Source: Cucumibacter marinus DSM 18995
Lineage (GTDB): Bacteria; Pseudomonadota; Alphaproteobacteria; Rhizobiales; Devosiaceae
NCBI RefSeq assembly: GCF_000429865.1
Contig: NZ_AUCR01000009.1
Location: forward strand, 161,525 to 225,524
Length of the DNA: 64,000 nt
Direction of reading: 5' to 3'
The position numbers and the translations under genes are program-made. The first letter of the stretch is position 1; every line of letters starts with the position of its first letter. The notes beneath the pieces were generated by a model. The model worked only from the letters and a program-made list of their open reading frames with translations, searched no databases and was not told where the DNA came from. Below are positions 1-9,100 of this stretch, in pieces.

Positions 1-686
1 CCAGCCCGGGGATCTTCCCCTTCCCTGGTCGCCGAAGTGCAGGGTGCGCAGCCGATTGAGCGGTAGCCGTGCTGAACGAGCGGGTGCTCGGGCAGATCGT
101 GCTCGGCCTTGTAAGCCTTCACATCCTCATAGGTCCAGTAGGCAAGCGGGTTGACCTTGATGCGCACATCCGAGGTCAGCTCGAAATGCGGCAGCACCCC
201 GCGCTCCTGGGTCTGATGACGCCGGCGACCCGTGATCCAGCCCGCATATTGATCCAAAGCGCCCTTGAGCGGCTCGGTCTTCCGAATATGGCAGCAGCTA
301 TCGGGATCCGTGTCCCACAACGTGCCATGGGGATCGAACCGCTTGAGGTCCGCCGCATCCGGTTCCAGGAACCGGATATTGGTCAGCCCGAAGCGCTGCT
401 TGATGGTCTCGACATACTCCAGCGTCTCGGCGAAATGCTTGCCGGTCTCGAGGAACAGCACTTCCTTGTGCGGGTCGACTTGCGCGATGTGGTGCAAGAG
501 CACCGCGGAATCCGCCCCGAATGACGAGACGACCGCAAGCGGTTCGCCCGGCAGCAGCTCTTCAAGAGCATAGCGGATGACCCCGAGCGTATCGCGCTCG
601 TCGAACATGCCGTTGAGCGCAACGATTTCCAGATCGCTGGCGCGCGGGGCCTTGGCCTCGGCGAGGTTTGAACTAGCGAGTGCCAT
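1..686 (-). CDS. cysH: Assimilatory APS/PAPS reductase (partial, C-terminus outside window)
   Basis: Reduces adenylyl sulfate (APS) to sulfite with thioredoxin or glutathione as donor, the step before the sulfite reductase encoded just upstream. Reading from the ATG at 686, at least 228 residues stay open to the window edge, so the 3' end is missing. The PP-loop-like region VVSSFGADSA (residues 52-61) is followed by C131-C132 in SCCHIRK and C213/C216 in GCAPC. This is the CC...CxxC set that binds the [4Fe-4S] cluster in the plant/alphaproteobacterial type and points to APS rather than PAPS as substrate. The start codon lies inside the end of the sulfite reductase gene (14 bp overlap), so the two are translationally coupled. 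Position 154-156 reads RRR-H-QT where relatives often have VRRDQS, a small variation. Identification is secure; APS preference is inferred from the cysteines. Confidence 0.95.
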   Translation of the reverse strand, partial: MALASSNLAEAKAPRASDLEIVALNGMFDERDTLGVIRYALEELLPGEPLAVVSSFGADSAVLLHHIAQVDPHKEVLFLETGKHFAETLEYVETIKQRFGLTNIRFLEPDAADLKRFDPHGTLWDTDPDSCCHIRKTEPLKGALDQYAGWITGRRRHQTQERGVLPHFELTSDVRIKVNPLAYWTYEDVKAYKAEHDLPEHPLVQHGYRSIGCAPCTSATREGEDPRA

Positions 687-2331
687 AAAGCGCCTCCTTG
701 AACGGGGCTTCCCCGAGACGGCGGAACGCGGCGATGAAGGTCTCATCGGCGCTTTCGCGCTTCTCGATATAGAGGTCGACAAGCTTCTCGATGGCGTCGG
801 GCACGTCATCCCCGGCGATACCCGCGCCAAGGATCGAGCCAACCGCCGCATCTTCGGAAGCATCGCCCCCAACGGTGATCTGGTAGTTCTCGACGCCTTT
901 CCGGTCGAGACCGAGAATACCGATATGGCCGACATGGTGATGCCCGCAGGCATTGATGCAGCCGGAAATCTTGATCTTGAGATCGCCGATCTGTTCCTGG
1001 CGCTCCGGCGCAGAGAACTTCTGTGAAATCGACTTCGCGATCGGGATCGAGCGGGCTGTCGCCAGCGCGCAATAGTCGAGCCCGGGGCACGAGATGATGT
1101 CGGTGATCAGCCCGGTATTGCCTTCGGCGAGGTCGATATCGACCAGCCCCTCATAGACCGCGCGCAGATCGTCGAGCGCGACATGCGGCAGCACCAGGTT
1201 CTGCTCGTGGCTGACGCGGAGCTCGTCGAACGAGTATTTCTCCGCCAGGTCGGCAATCGCCTCCATCTGGATGTCGGTCGCATCGCCCGGCGTACCGCCG
1301 ATCGGTTTCATCGACACGGTGACCGAAACATAGCCATCGCGGAAATGCGGATGGGTATTGCGCTCGATGAACCGGGCGAAGGCAGGATCGGTGATCTTCA
1401 GCTTCGGCAGGTCGATGGTCTTCTGCTCGACCTCCTTGAACGCCGGCGCGGCGAAATAGGCCGTGATCCGGTCAAGCTCTTCCTGCGGCAGCTTGAGGAT
1501 GCCGTCCTTCATGGCGGCGAACTCTTCCTCGACCTGATCGCGGATCGTGTCGATGCCGGCCTCATGCACCAGGATCTTGATGCGGGCCTTGTATTTATTG
1601 TCGCGTCGGCCATAGCGATTGTAGACGCGCAGGATCGCCTCGAGATAGGCGAGCAGATGCTCGTGATCGACGAAATCGCGGATTTGCTTGGCGACCATCG
1701 GGGTGCGCCCGAGCCCGCCCCCAACATAGACCGTCCAGCCGATCTCGCCATTGGGTCCGGTCTTCGCCATCAGCCCGATATCGTGGAACTTGACCGCCGC
1801 ACGGTCCTGCGGCGCGCCTGTGATCGCGATCTTGAACTTGCGCGGCAAAAAGGTGAATTCGGGGTGCAGGGACGACCACTGCCGGATGATCTCGGCAATC
1901 GGGCGCGGATCGATGATCTCGTCCGCCGCCGCACCGGCAAACTGGTCGGTCGTCACATTGCGGATGCAGTTCCCCGAGGTCTGGATGGCATGCATCTCGA
2001 CATCGGCCAACTCGGCCAGGATCTTGGGCACGTCGTTGAGCCGTGGCCAGTTGAACTGGATGTTCTGCCGGGTTGTGAAGTGGCCATAGCCCCGGTCATA
2101 TTTGCGGGCGATTTCCGCCAGGCGCCGCAATTGCTTCGAGCTCAGCGTCCCGTAAGGCACCGCCACGCGCAGCATATACGCATGAAGCTGCAAATAGAGA
2201 CCGTTCATCAGCCGCAAGGGCCGGAACTGGTCTTCATTCAGTTCGCCCGAAATGCGGCGGCGGACCTGATCCGCGAACTGCTCGGTGCGCTGGCGGACAA
2301 AGGCCGCGTCGAATTCGTCATAGCGATACAT
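673..2331 (-). CDS. cysI: Siroheme nitrite/sulfite reductase (hemoprotein subunit)
   Basis: Six-electron reductase converting sulfite to sulfide, located between siroheme synthase and APS reductase. The protein has 552 residues with the duplicated NIR_SIR ferredoxin-like and siroheme domains. The siroheme/[4Fe-4S] cysteines are visible as C-X5-C in CPGLDYC and C-X3-C in GCINAC, the latter inside the KISGCINACGHHHVGHIG stretch typical of the family. I chose the ATG at 2331 (MYRYDEFD) because AGGGGGAGG lies just upstream on the minus strand. A longer reading frame to 2445 would run through most of the preceding gene. The gene overlaps the DUF2849 gene by 14 bp and cysH by 14 bp. No flavoprotein cysJ is adjacent, so electrons probably come from ferredoxin, an inference. 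Nitrite reductase is an alternative, but the context favours sulfite. Confidence 0.94.
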   Translation of the reverse strand: MYRYDEFDAAFVRQRTEQFADQVRRRISGELNEDQFRPLRLMNGLYLQLHAYMLRVAVPYGTLSSKQLRRLAEIARKYDRGYGHFTTRQNIQFNWPRLNDVPKILAELADVEMHAIQTSGNCIRNVTTDQFAGAAADEIIDPRPIAEIIRQWSSLHPEFTFLPRKFKIAITGAPQDRAAVKFHDIGLMAKTGPNGEIGWTVYVGGGLGRTPMVAKQIRDFVDHEHLLAYLEAILRVYNRYGRRDNKYKARIKILVHEAGIDTIRDQVEEEFAAMKDGILKLPQEELDRITAYFAAPAFKEVEQKTIDLPKLKITDPAFARFIERNTHPHFRDGYVSVTVSMKPIGGTPGDATDIQMEAIADLAEKYSFDELRVSHEQNLVLPHVALDDLRAVYEGLVDIDLAEGNTGLITDIISCPGLDYCALATARSIPIAKSISQKFSAPERQEQIGDLKIKISGCINACGHHHVGHIGILGLDRKGVENYQITVGGDASEDAAVGSILGAGIAGDDVPDAIEKLVDLYIEKRESADETFIAAFRRLGEAPFKEALYGTR

Positions 2332-2641
2332 TGCTGTCCTCCCCCTTGGCATGCGGGGTATCGAGGGTCTGCGGAGTGTGGCGCGGCGAGGTCGGCCCTT
2401 CGGCGCGGATCTTTTCGCGAAGGCGGGTCGGCACGACCCGGCCATCGATGATTTCGGCTTTCTCGATCTCGACGCTCAGATACCGGCCGGACGCATTGGC
2501 GGCCTCGACGGCAGCATCGCGCGCGGCCTTGTCCTCCGGGCCGAAGGTCTGAGCCTTCGACACCTCTTCAAGCCACTTGCCATCAACAGTCAGATAGACT
2601 GTAGCGCCCGAAAGCAGTTCGTTTGCAGTGATGATGTCCAT
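2318..2641 (-). CDS. DUF2849 family small protein of the sulfite operon
   Basis: A 107-residue protein opening MDIITANELLSG and carrying the VYLTVDGKW segment typical of DUF2849 proteins. These are nearly always encoded between cysG and cysI in alphaproteobacteria. The conserved part is the first 80 or so residues; the tail is rich in Pro, Ser and Thr and probably disordered. It lies 5 bp after cysG and overlaps cysI by 14 bp, so it is almost certainly co-translated with them. No catalytic motif or cysteine is visible. The biochemical role of the family is not established; from context it may assist sulfite reductase assembly or electron supply, which is only inference. Confidence 0.85.
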   Translation of the reverse strand: MDIITANELLSGATVYLTVDGKWLEEVSKAQTFGPEDKAARDAAVEAANASGRYLSVEIEKAEIIDGRVVPTRLREKIRAEGPTSPRHTPQTLDTPHAKGEDSNVSL

Positions 2642-2646
2642 AGTCT

Positions 2647-4059
2647 TTATGCCACCAGTTCCTTGGCTGCGTCTCTAGCTGCCCGGTCGATAAGGGCTTC
2701 GGCTTGCTGCCAGTCGCCTTCGGCCACCGCCGCACCGATGAGAATGAGCGCGGGGCCCTCGGCGAAAGCCTTGTGGCCTCCCGTCAAATCTCCGAGTTCG
2801 CCGTAATAAGTTTTGCGGTCGGCCCGGCCCGCATTGACGACGATCCCGACCGGCAGCGCGGGCGACAGCCCCTCCCCGATCAGCGCCGAGGCCGTGCGGC
2901 CGGCGACCGACTTGCTCATGTAAATGCCCAGCGTGACACCCGAATGCGCCAGTGCTGCCCAATGGGCGAGTTCATCATCATTGGCGCCATGAGCCGTCGC
3001 GAACACGAAGCCGCTCGAGACCTTGCGAAGCGTCACCGGCGTGGCGGTGTCGGCGGCAGCGGCCAGGGCCGCGGTCACGCCCGGTACGATCGAATAGCCG
3101 ATCCCGGCCTTGCGCAGCGCCGCGACTTCCTCGCCCGCGCGTCCGAAAACCATCGGGTCGCCGGATTTGAGCCTGACGACGCGCTTGCCTTCCCGGGCAA
3201 GCCTGATGAGGAGATCGTTGATCCGCTTCTGGGTGAAGGAGTGGGCACCCTTGGCCTTGCCCACGGCTATGCGCTCAGCATCCCGACGACCCATCTGCAC
3301 AACCTCGTCGGAAACGAGATGGTCGTGCACAATCACATCCGCGCCCTGCAGCACACGCTGAGCGCGTAGGGTCAGAAGATCTTCGGCGCCCGGACCGGCA
3401 CCAACAAGCCAGACAGAACCCGCAGTGGCATCCTGCGCCTCAAGCAGCGCTTCGGCAGCGCTTTCGGCTTCGGCATCGTCGCCGGCCTCAAGCGCATGTT
3501 CGATCCGCCCGGAAGTCAGAAGTGCCTCGAAATAGTGCCTGCGGTCGTCTCCGCCCGGTAGCGCGGCCATCACCCGGTCGCGCATCCGCCCGGCAAGGCC
3601 CGCCAGCGCGCCGAGGTGAAGCGGGAGGAGCGCTTCGATGCGGGCGCGGATCAGGCGGGCCAGAACAGGCGCATCCCCTTCCGAGGAGATGGCCACCGAA
3701 ATCGGGGCACGGTCGACAATGGCCGGTGTGAAGAAATCGCACTCTTCGGGCGTGTCGACGACATTCACCGGAATGCCGTGGGCACGCGCGCGCTCGGCAG
3801 CATAGGCATTGTCGGGGCCGGCATCGGCGATGAAGACAAGCGCAGTGTCAACGAGGTCGCGTTCGGCAAAACGGCGTTCGGCCAATTCGACATCGAGGCC
3901 GGAGAAATCTGCGGTAATCTGCGGCGCGACCACACGCACCCGCGCTTCGGTCTTCACCGCAAGCCGGGCCTTGGCCAGCGCCTCGACGCCGCCACCGATG
4001 ATCAAGATCTGCTTGCCCCGCACCTTGTAGGAGACGGGGAAAATGCCGAGCCGGGCCAC
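2647..4059 (-). CDS. cysG: Siroheme synthase, trifunctional
   Basis: Makes siroheme from uroporphyrinogen III for the downstream sulfite reductase. The 470-residue length matches the fused enzyme. The N-terminal part holds the NAD-binding precorrin-2 dehydrogenase/ferrochelatase domain (GGGVEALAKARL near residue 22). The C-terminal part, from about residue 215, is the SAM-dependent uroporphyrinogen-III methyltransferase with VGAGPGAEDLLTLRA, RLKSGDPMVFGRAGEE and PGVTAA. The start is a GTG at 4059 with GGAGGTG directly upstream. It is the first gene of the operon cysG-DUF2849-cysI-cysH. A 15-bp perfect palindrome lies 72-86 bp upstream in the leader and is a candidate operator. Confidence 0.95.
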   Translation of the reverse strand: MARLGIFPVSYKVRGKQILIIGGGVEALAKARLAVKTEARVRVVAPQITADFSGLDVELAERRFAERDLVDTALVFIADAGPDNAYAAERARAHGIPVNVVDTPEECDFFTPAIVDRAPISVAISSEGDAPVLARLIRARIEALLPLHLGALAGLAGRMRDRVMAALPGGDDRRHYFEALLTSGRIEHALEAGDDAEAESAAEALLEAQDATAGSVWLVGAGPGAEDLLTLRAQRVLQGADVIVHDHLVSDEVVQMGRRDAERIAVGKAKGAHSFTQKRINDLLIRLAREGKRVVRLKSGDPMVFGRAGEEVAALRKAGIGYSIVPGVTAALAAAADTATPVTLRKVSSGFVFATAHGANDDELAHWAALAHSGVTLGIYMSKSVAGRTASALIGEGLSPALPVGIVVNAGRADRKTYYGELGDLTGGHKAFAEGPALILIGAAVAEGDWQQAEALIDRAARDAAKELVA

Positions 4060-4130
4060 GGCACACCTCCATATCGCGATTGGCCCGGAAAATAAGGCTG
4101 TGCGGGCGACCTAACAAGGCATTGAAATTG

Positions 4131-4145
4131 AATAGTTTTACTATT
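4131..4145. promoter_or_regulatory. 15-bp perfect palindrome upstream of cysG operon (candidate operator)
   Basis: AATAGT-TTT-ACTATT is a perfect inverted repeat in an AT-rich patch within a GC-rich genome. It lies 72-86 bp before the cysG GTG and about 190 bp before the divergent secreted-protein gene. Position and symmetry suit a dimeric repressor or activator of sulfur assimilation such as an Rrf2- or LysR-type protein. The regulator is not identifiable here. Confidence 0.5.
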
Positions 4146-4335
4146 TCACACCGTGGCCCGCCGCTAGAATGAGGAGCGGCCCACCGGGCGAAACTGCGCA
4201 AAAACCAACCACGGATCGGCCCTCACGCAAAACGCCGCTTGCCCTGATGGACCGGTTGACAGCTCGGGGCCCTGTCGTGACCTTTGACGCGCGGGGATCG
4301 CGGAAAAATCTACTCCAAGGGACGCTTTTCACGAA

Positions 4336-4773
4336 ATGAACCGAGAATTCACACTGACAGCGGTCGCCACGCTGGCGATGGGGCTTTCTGCCCTGCCCGC
4401 GCTCGCCGAGGATTTCCCGCGTCAGAGCCTGATGCCCGAACTGGATGGAAAGGCCTCGTCTTTCGTCGGGAACTGGCAGATGGCCTTCCCGGAATCCGAC
4501 CCCTATTTCAAGGGCCGTGTGATCTATGGCTGCGAGGACCCCATGACCATCACCACCGATGGCGATCTGGTCGTGCATGGCTTTCCCGACGGCCCGGACG
4601 CGATCTTTGCGGTCTCGGTGCGGGACGGCCACACCATCCTCGACCTGGCGACCGAGAAGGTCCCGCCCTGGGAGATCGTGTGGGTGGACGAGAACACGGC
4701 TAATTTCCACACCGTCGGTGTGGACGGCACGACGGACTGGAAAGTGCCGTTCGTCTATTCGAGATGCGATTGA
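4336..4773 (+). CDS. Secreted hypothetical protein
   Basis: I do not recognise a family. The 145-residue product begins with a clear Sec signal peptide: MNR, a hydrophobic stretch with LAMGLSALPALA, and a likely cleavage after ALA before ED. The mature part of about 120 residues has two cysteines, one in YGCEDP and one in the C-terminal SRCD, which could form one periplasmic disulfide. The pattern of short alternating strands (WQMAF, FKGRVIYG, ITTDGDLVVHG) suggests a small beta-barrel or sandwich. It is transcribed divergently from the cys operon across a 276-bp gap holding the palindrome at 4131. An AAGGGA motif precedes the ATG. Competing minus-strand frames lack a ribosome site and any family resemblance. 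Confidence 0.75.
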   Translation: MNREFTLTAVATLAMGLSALPALAEDFPRQSLMPELDGKASSFVGNWQMAFPESDPYFKGRVIYGCEDPMTITTDGDLVVHGFPDGPDAIFAVSVRDGHTILDLATEKVPPWEIVWVDENTANFHTVGVDGTTDWKVPFVYSRCD

Positions 4774-4827
4774 GAGGGCAACCACCGGGCTGTCGCGGAC
4801 ATGATCCGCGATCTTGGGCAACCTGGT

Positions 4828-4844
4828 CCCGGCTCAAGGCCGGG
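4828..4844. repeat. GC-rich palindrome with TCAAG loop (REP-like)
   Basis: CCCGGC-TCAAG-GCCGGG sits between the secreted-protein gene and the ferredoxin gene. The TCAAG loop recurs, on one strand or the other, in the three-palindrome cluster around 55.3-55.5 kb, which suggests a dispersed REP-like element. No T-run follows, so it is not a typical terminator, though it may protect the ends of the two convergent transcripts. Confidence 0.45.
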
Positions 4845-4875
4845 GCGGCCCGGAGTTTCTTCGAGACTGGCCCGG

Positions 4876-5798
<923 letters not shown>

Positions 5799-6104
5799 CT
5801 TTAACGATACTGTTCACAGATGAATGGTGGCTTAAGGCAGGAACGCCCGATGGATCAAACTCTGGTGGCATTTGAGTGATTGCGTTAACGATTTCTTAAA
5901 GATGGTCTCGGTTGCACCGAGAATTCGTGTAATAGTACATGATACCAACGCGCGGCGGCGTGGGCATGGGGTGGTTAACAGACTGAGTTAACAACTGTTT
6001 TCCCTCCAAGAGGACGCTCCCCGATCACCTCTGGTGTTAAGAGGTTGGAAGGGCCCACACGATACCGCTCGTACGGGAAGTGCGGACTAAGGAATGTAAA
6101 GAGT
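5799..6104. other. Divergent regulatory region between Hpt gene and GPR-like gene
   Basis: This 306-bp gap is noticeably more AT-rich than the flanks and codes for nothing convincing. It contains the CtrA-type box at 5885, two GTTAAC hexamers in direct repeat near 5975-5995 with 7 bp between them, and AAGGA ahead of the GPR-like ATG. Upstream in-frame codons from 6045 precede that ATG but show no conserved features. Confidence 0.6.
5885..5899 (+). promoter_or_regulatory. CtrA-type binding box TTAA-N7-TTAA
   Basis: TTAACGATTTCTTAA matches the full consensus of the alphaproteobacterial cell-cycle master regulator CtrA (TTAA, seven bases, TTAA). It lies about 90 bp upstream of the Hpt gene start and 205 bp upstream of the GPR-like ATG, so it could serve either or both divergent promoters. 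The match is exact; binding is not shown. Confidence 0.6.
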
Positions 6105-9100
6105 ATGGCCAATAAATCGAATGACCCGGCGGCACTGGCGTTTTCCGCGGTCGAGAGCGCCCTGCAAAAAGGCGGCGCGAACGCGGGCAACCAGCAGGAA
6201 CAGGCCAAACCCTCACGCCCTGAGCCGTCCGGCGACCGGCGCCGCTCCGCCGAGAAAATCGCCAGTCGTGCGGCCAATGTTGCCAATGACGACCGCTATT
6301 TCGGCTCCTCGATCCTGTATTCGCTGCAGAACAAGCCTTCATCGGCGCCGTTCTGGTTTGCGGTGATCGCCTCGGTTCTGTGGATCGCCGGCGTCGGCAC
6401 CATCGGCTATTTCAACTTCGGCGACAGCTTCTCCGAGCCCGAACAGCTCCGCGCCTTCGTCCAGAGCCCCGAATTCTCGGGCTTCTTCGCTGTTCTTGCC
6501 CTTCCCGTCCTCGGCTTCTTCGCCCTCGGCTTCCTGATGCGCCGCGCGCAGGACCTGCGCCTTGCGGCCAACTCGATGACCCAGGCAGCGCTGCGCCTTT
6601 CGGAGCCCGAAACCGCAGCCACCCAGCAGATCACCACCGTGGCCCAGGCCGTGCGCCGCGAAGTGAACGCCATTGGCGACGGTCTCGAACGCGCCCTCTC
6701 GCGCGCTTCCGAGATCGAGGTGATGGTCCATAACGAAGTGAACTCCCTCGAGCGCTCCTATTCGGACAATGAAGCGCGCATGCGCGCCCTGATTGACGAA
6801 TTGTCGGGCCAGCGCGAGGCGCTGATCACCAATGCCGAACGGGTTCGCGAAGCGATTTCCGGCGCCAAGGGTACCTTTACCGCTGAACTGGAAGGCGCTG
6901 GCGAAGCCCTGCGCCTGCAAATCGATTCCCTATCCGGCGAACTCGCCGTCCGCCTTGGCGACAAGGGCACCGAGGTCACCGAGACCCTTCAGGAAATGGG
7001 CTCGCTGGTTGAAAACATCCTCGATGACAAGACCACGGCCTTTGCCAGGACCATTGAAGGCCGGCGTTCGGATCTGTTGACCGCACTCGACGAGACGACC
7101 GACCGCTTCTCTGCTGCCATCGAAGACCGCACCAACGCCCTGGCCGATGCGCTTGACGGTCGTTCCGGTCAGTTCATCGACGCGATCGATCAGCGCTCCA
7201 CGCAGCTTGACGGCGCCCTGGCCAGCCGCACGGCCGAGTTCTCGACGCTTCTGGAAAACCGCTCGGGCGAACTCAGCGAAGCCATCGACAGCCGCACCAG
7301 CGAACTCTCCCGCGTGCTCAACGAAGGCTCGACCGCCTTCACTATCGAGCTTGAGCAGAAATCGGCCATGCTGGCCAATATCCTGCGCGCGTCAGGTGAA
7401 TCGATCCTCGTCGACCTGTCGCTGCGCAGCGACGAGATCGCCGAGCGCCTGTCCAATGTCGGCCAGCGTCTCTCCGGCGATATCGTCGAGAAGGCAAACG
7501 CGGCCAACAACACGCTGACCGATATCGGCGACCGGTTCGACGAAGCCTTCGCCATTCAGTCCAACAATCTCGAAAGCCGCATCCAGACCGCACTGATCGA
7601 GATGGCCTCCACCATGGAGGAGAACACTGATCAGGCGCGTGCCGCATTCCTCAAGGCCGGCCAGGACGGCATGACCTATCTCGACGGCCGTGTGACCGAG
7701 ATCACCGGCTCGCTCGAGGCGCACATCAAGTCGATGGACGAGGTTGTCGGCGACAAGGGCGGAGCCCTGATCTCCACCCTCTCCCGCCAGCAGCAGGTGC
7801 TGACCGAGAACGCCAACCTGCTTGAAACCGCGCTCAACGAGAAGGCCTCGCACCTCAACGAGGTGATGACCACGCATACCCGCGAATTCGCGGACGCGTT
7901 CACCCGCTCCTCGGAACACTTCTCCGAGAAGGTGGAACTGAGCCTGACCAACATCACCGAGACCATGGACAGCCGCACCACCCAGGTGTCTGCGCTGATC
8001 GAGCAGAAGGTGGCCGAGGTCAACGAAAGCCTGGGCCGTGGCGTCGACGAGGCCGTCCTGCGCATCTCCGGCGCCGAAGAAGGCATGGTCGCCAAGGTCA
8101 CCGGGGCCACCCAGTCGATCGAAACCAGCGTCCAGTCGCTGTCTTCGACCGTGGATTCGGCCATGGAGCGCTCGACCGAGTTGCTCTCGCGTTCGAGCCA
8201 GGAAATGTCGAGCCGCGTCGACCAGCACCTCGATACCATCGAGACCCGTCTCGATGGCTCGGTGCATCGCATGACCGACATGGTGGACAGCCGCCTGGGT
8301 ACCCTGCCCGAGGCGATCACATCGCGTGTCGAAATCTCCGCTGAACGCCTCAACGCGCTGCACGAGACCATCAACACCACCATCTCCGCCTCGATGATCG
8401 ACCTCGAATCCGGTGCCGAGCGCATCGAATCGACACTCAACGAGCGCGTCGGCGGTTTGGCCATGCGCCTGTCGACCGATGTCGAGGATGCCGCGTCGCG
8501 CATGGACGGCATTGTCCGCCAGGCCATGACCCAGCTCGGCGCTGCCACCGCGAATATCGAGTCTCTGGTCGGCGAGAAGGCCGTCGAGACCGCCGAGGAC
8601 CTGTCGAAGCGCGCCGAGCAGCTGCACAGCCTGCTGTCGGGCCAGGTCGACCTGTTCACCACCCTGGTGGACGAGAAGACCGCAACGATCAATCAGACCA
8701 TCGATTATCAGACCGCCAATCTCGACCAGCTTATGGGCTCCAAGCTCTCCGCACTGCGTGAATCGCTGGGCGAACAGAGCGAGACGCTGATCGATCTGAT
8801 CGATTCCAAGGCGAACGCCATCACCGGCGCCCTCAACTCCAATTCGGATTCCTTCGGTCGCCTGATCGACCAGAAGTCGGCCCTGCTCTCGACGGCCCTG
8901 TCTACCCAGGCCGACACCTTCCGCGAGAAGGTGGACGAGCGGGCTGTAGCGCTTCACAACGCCCTGTCCGAACGGGTTGGCGAGTTCGAGACCACCTTCG
9001 ACGAGCGCACACGCACCCTCAGCGACCTGGTCAGCACCTCTTCGGAAACCTTCCGTTCGCTGGTCGACCAGAAATCCGCGGCGCTCAACGCAGCCCTCGC

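Noticed and set aside
1183..2451. 422-residue plus-strand frame over cysI
   Set aside because: It is the shadow of the sulfite reductase gene, whose cysteine motifs and ribosome site are clear.
4141..4821. 226-residue minus-strand frame over the secreted-protein gene
   Set aside because: The plus-strand frame has a signal peptide and ribosome site; the minus frame has neither.
5975..5995. GTTAAC pair as a second CtrA box
   Set aside because: The two TTAA cores are separated by 9 bp rather than 7, so the spacing does not fit the CtrA consensus.
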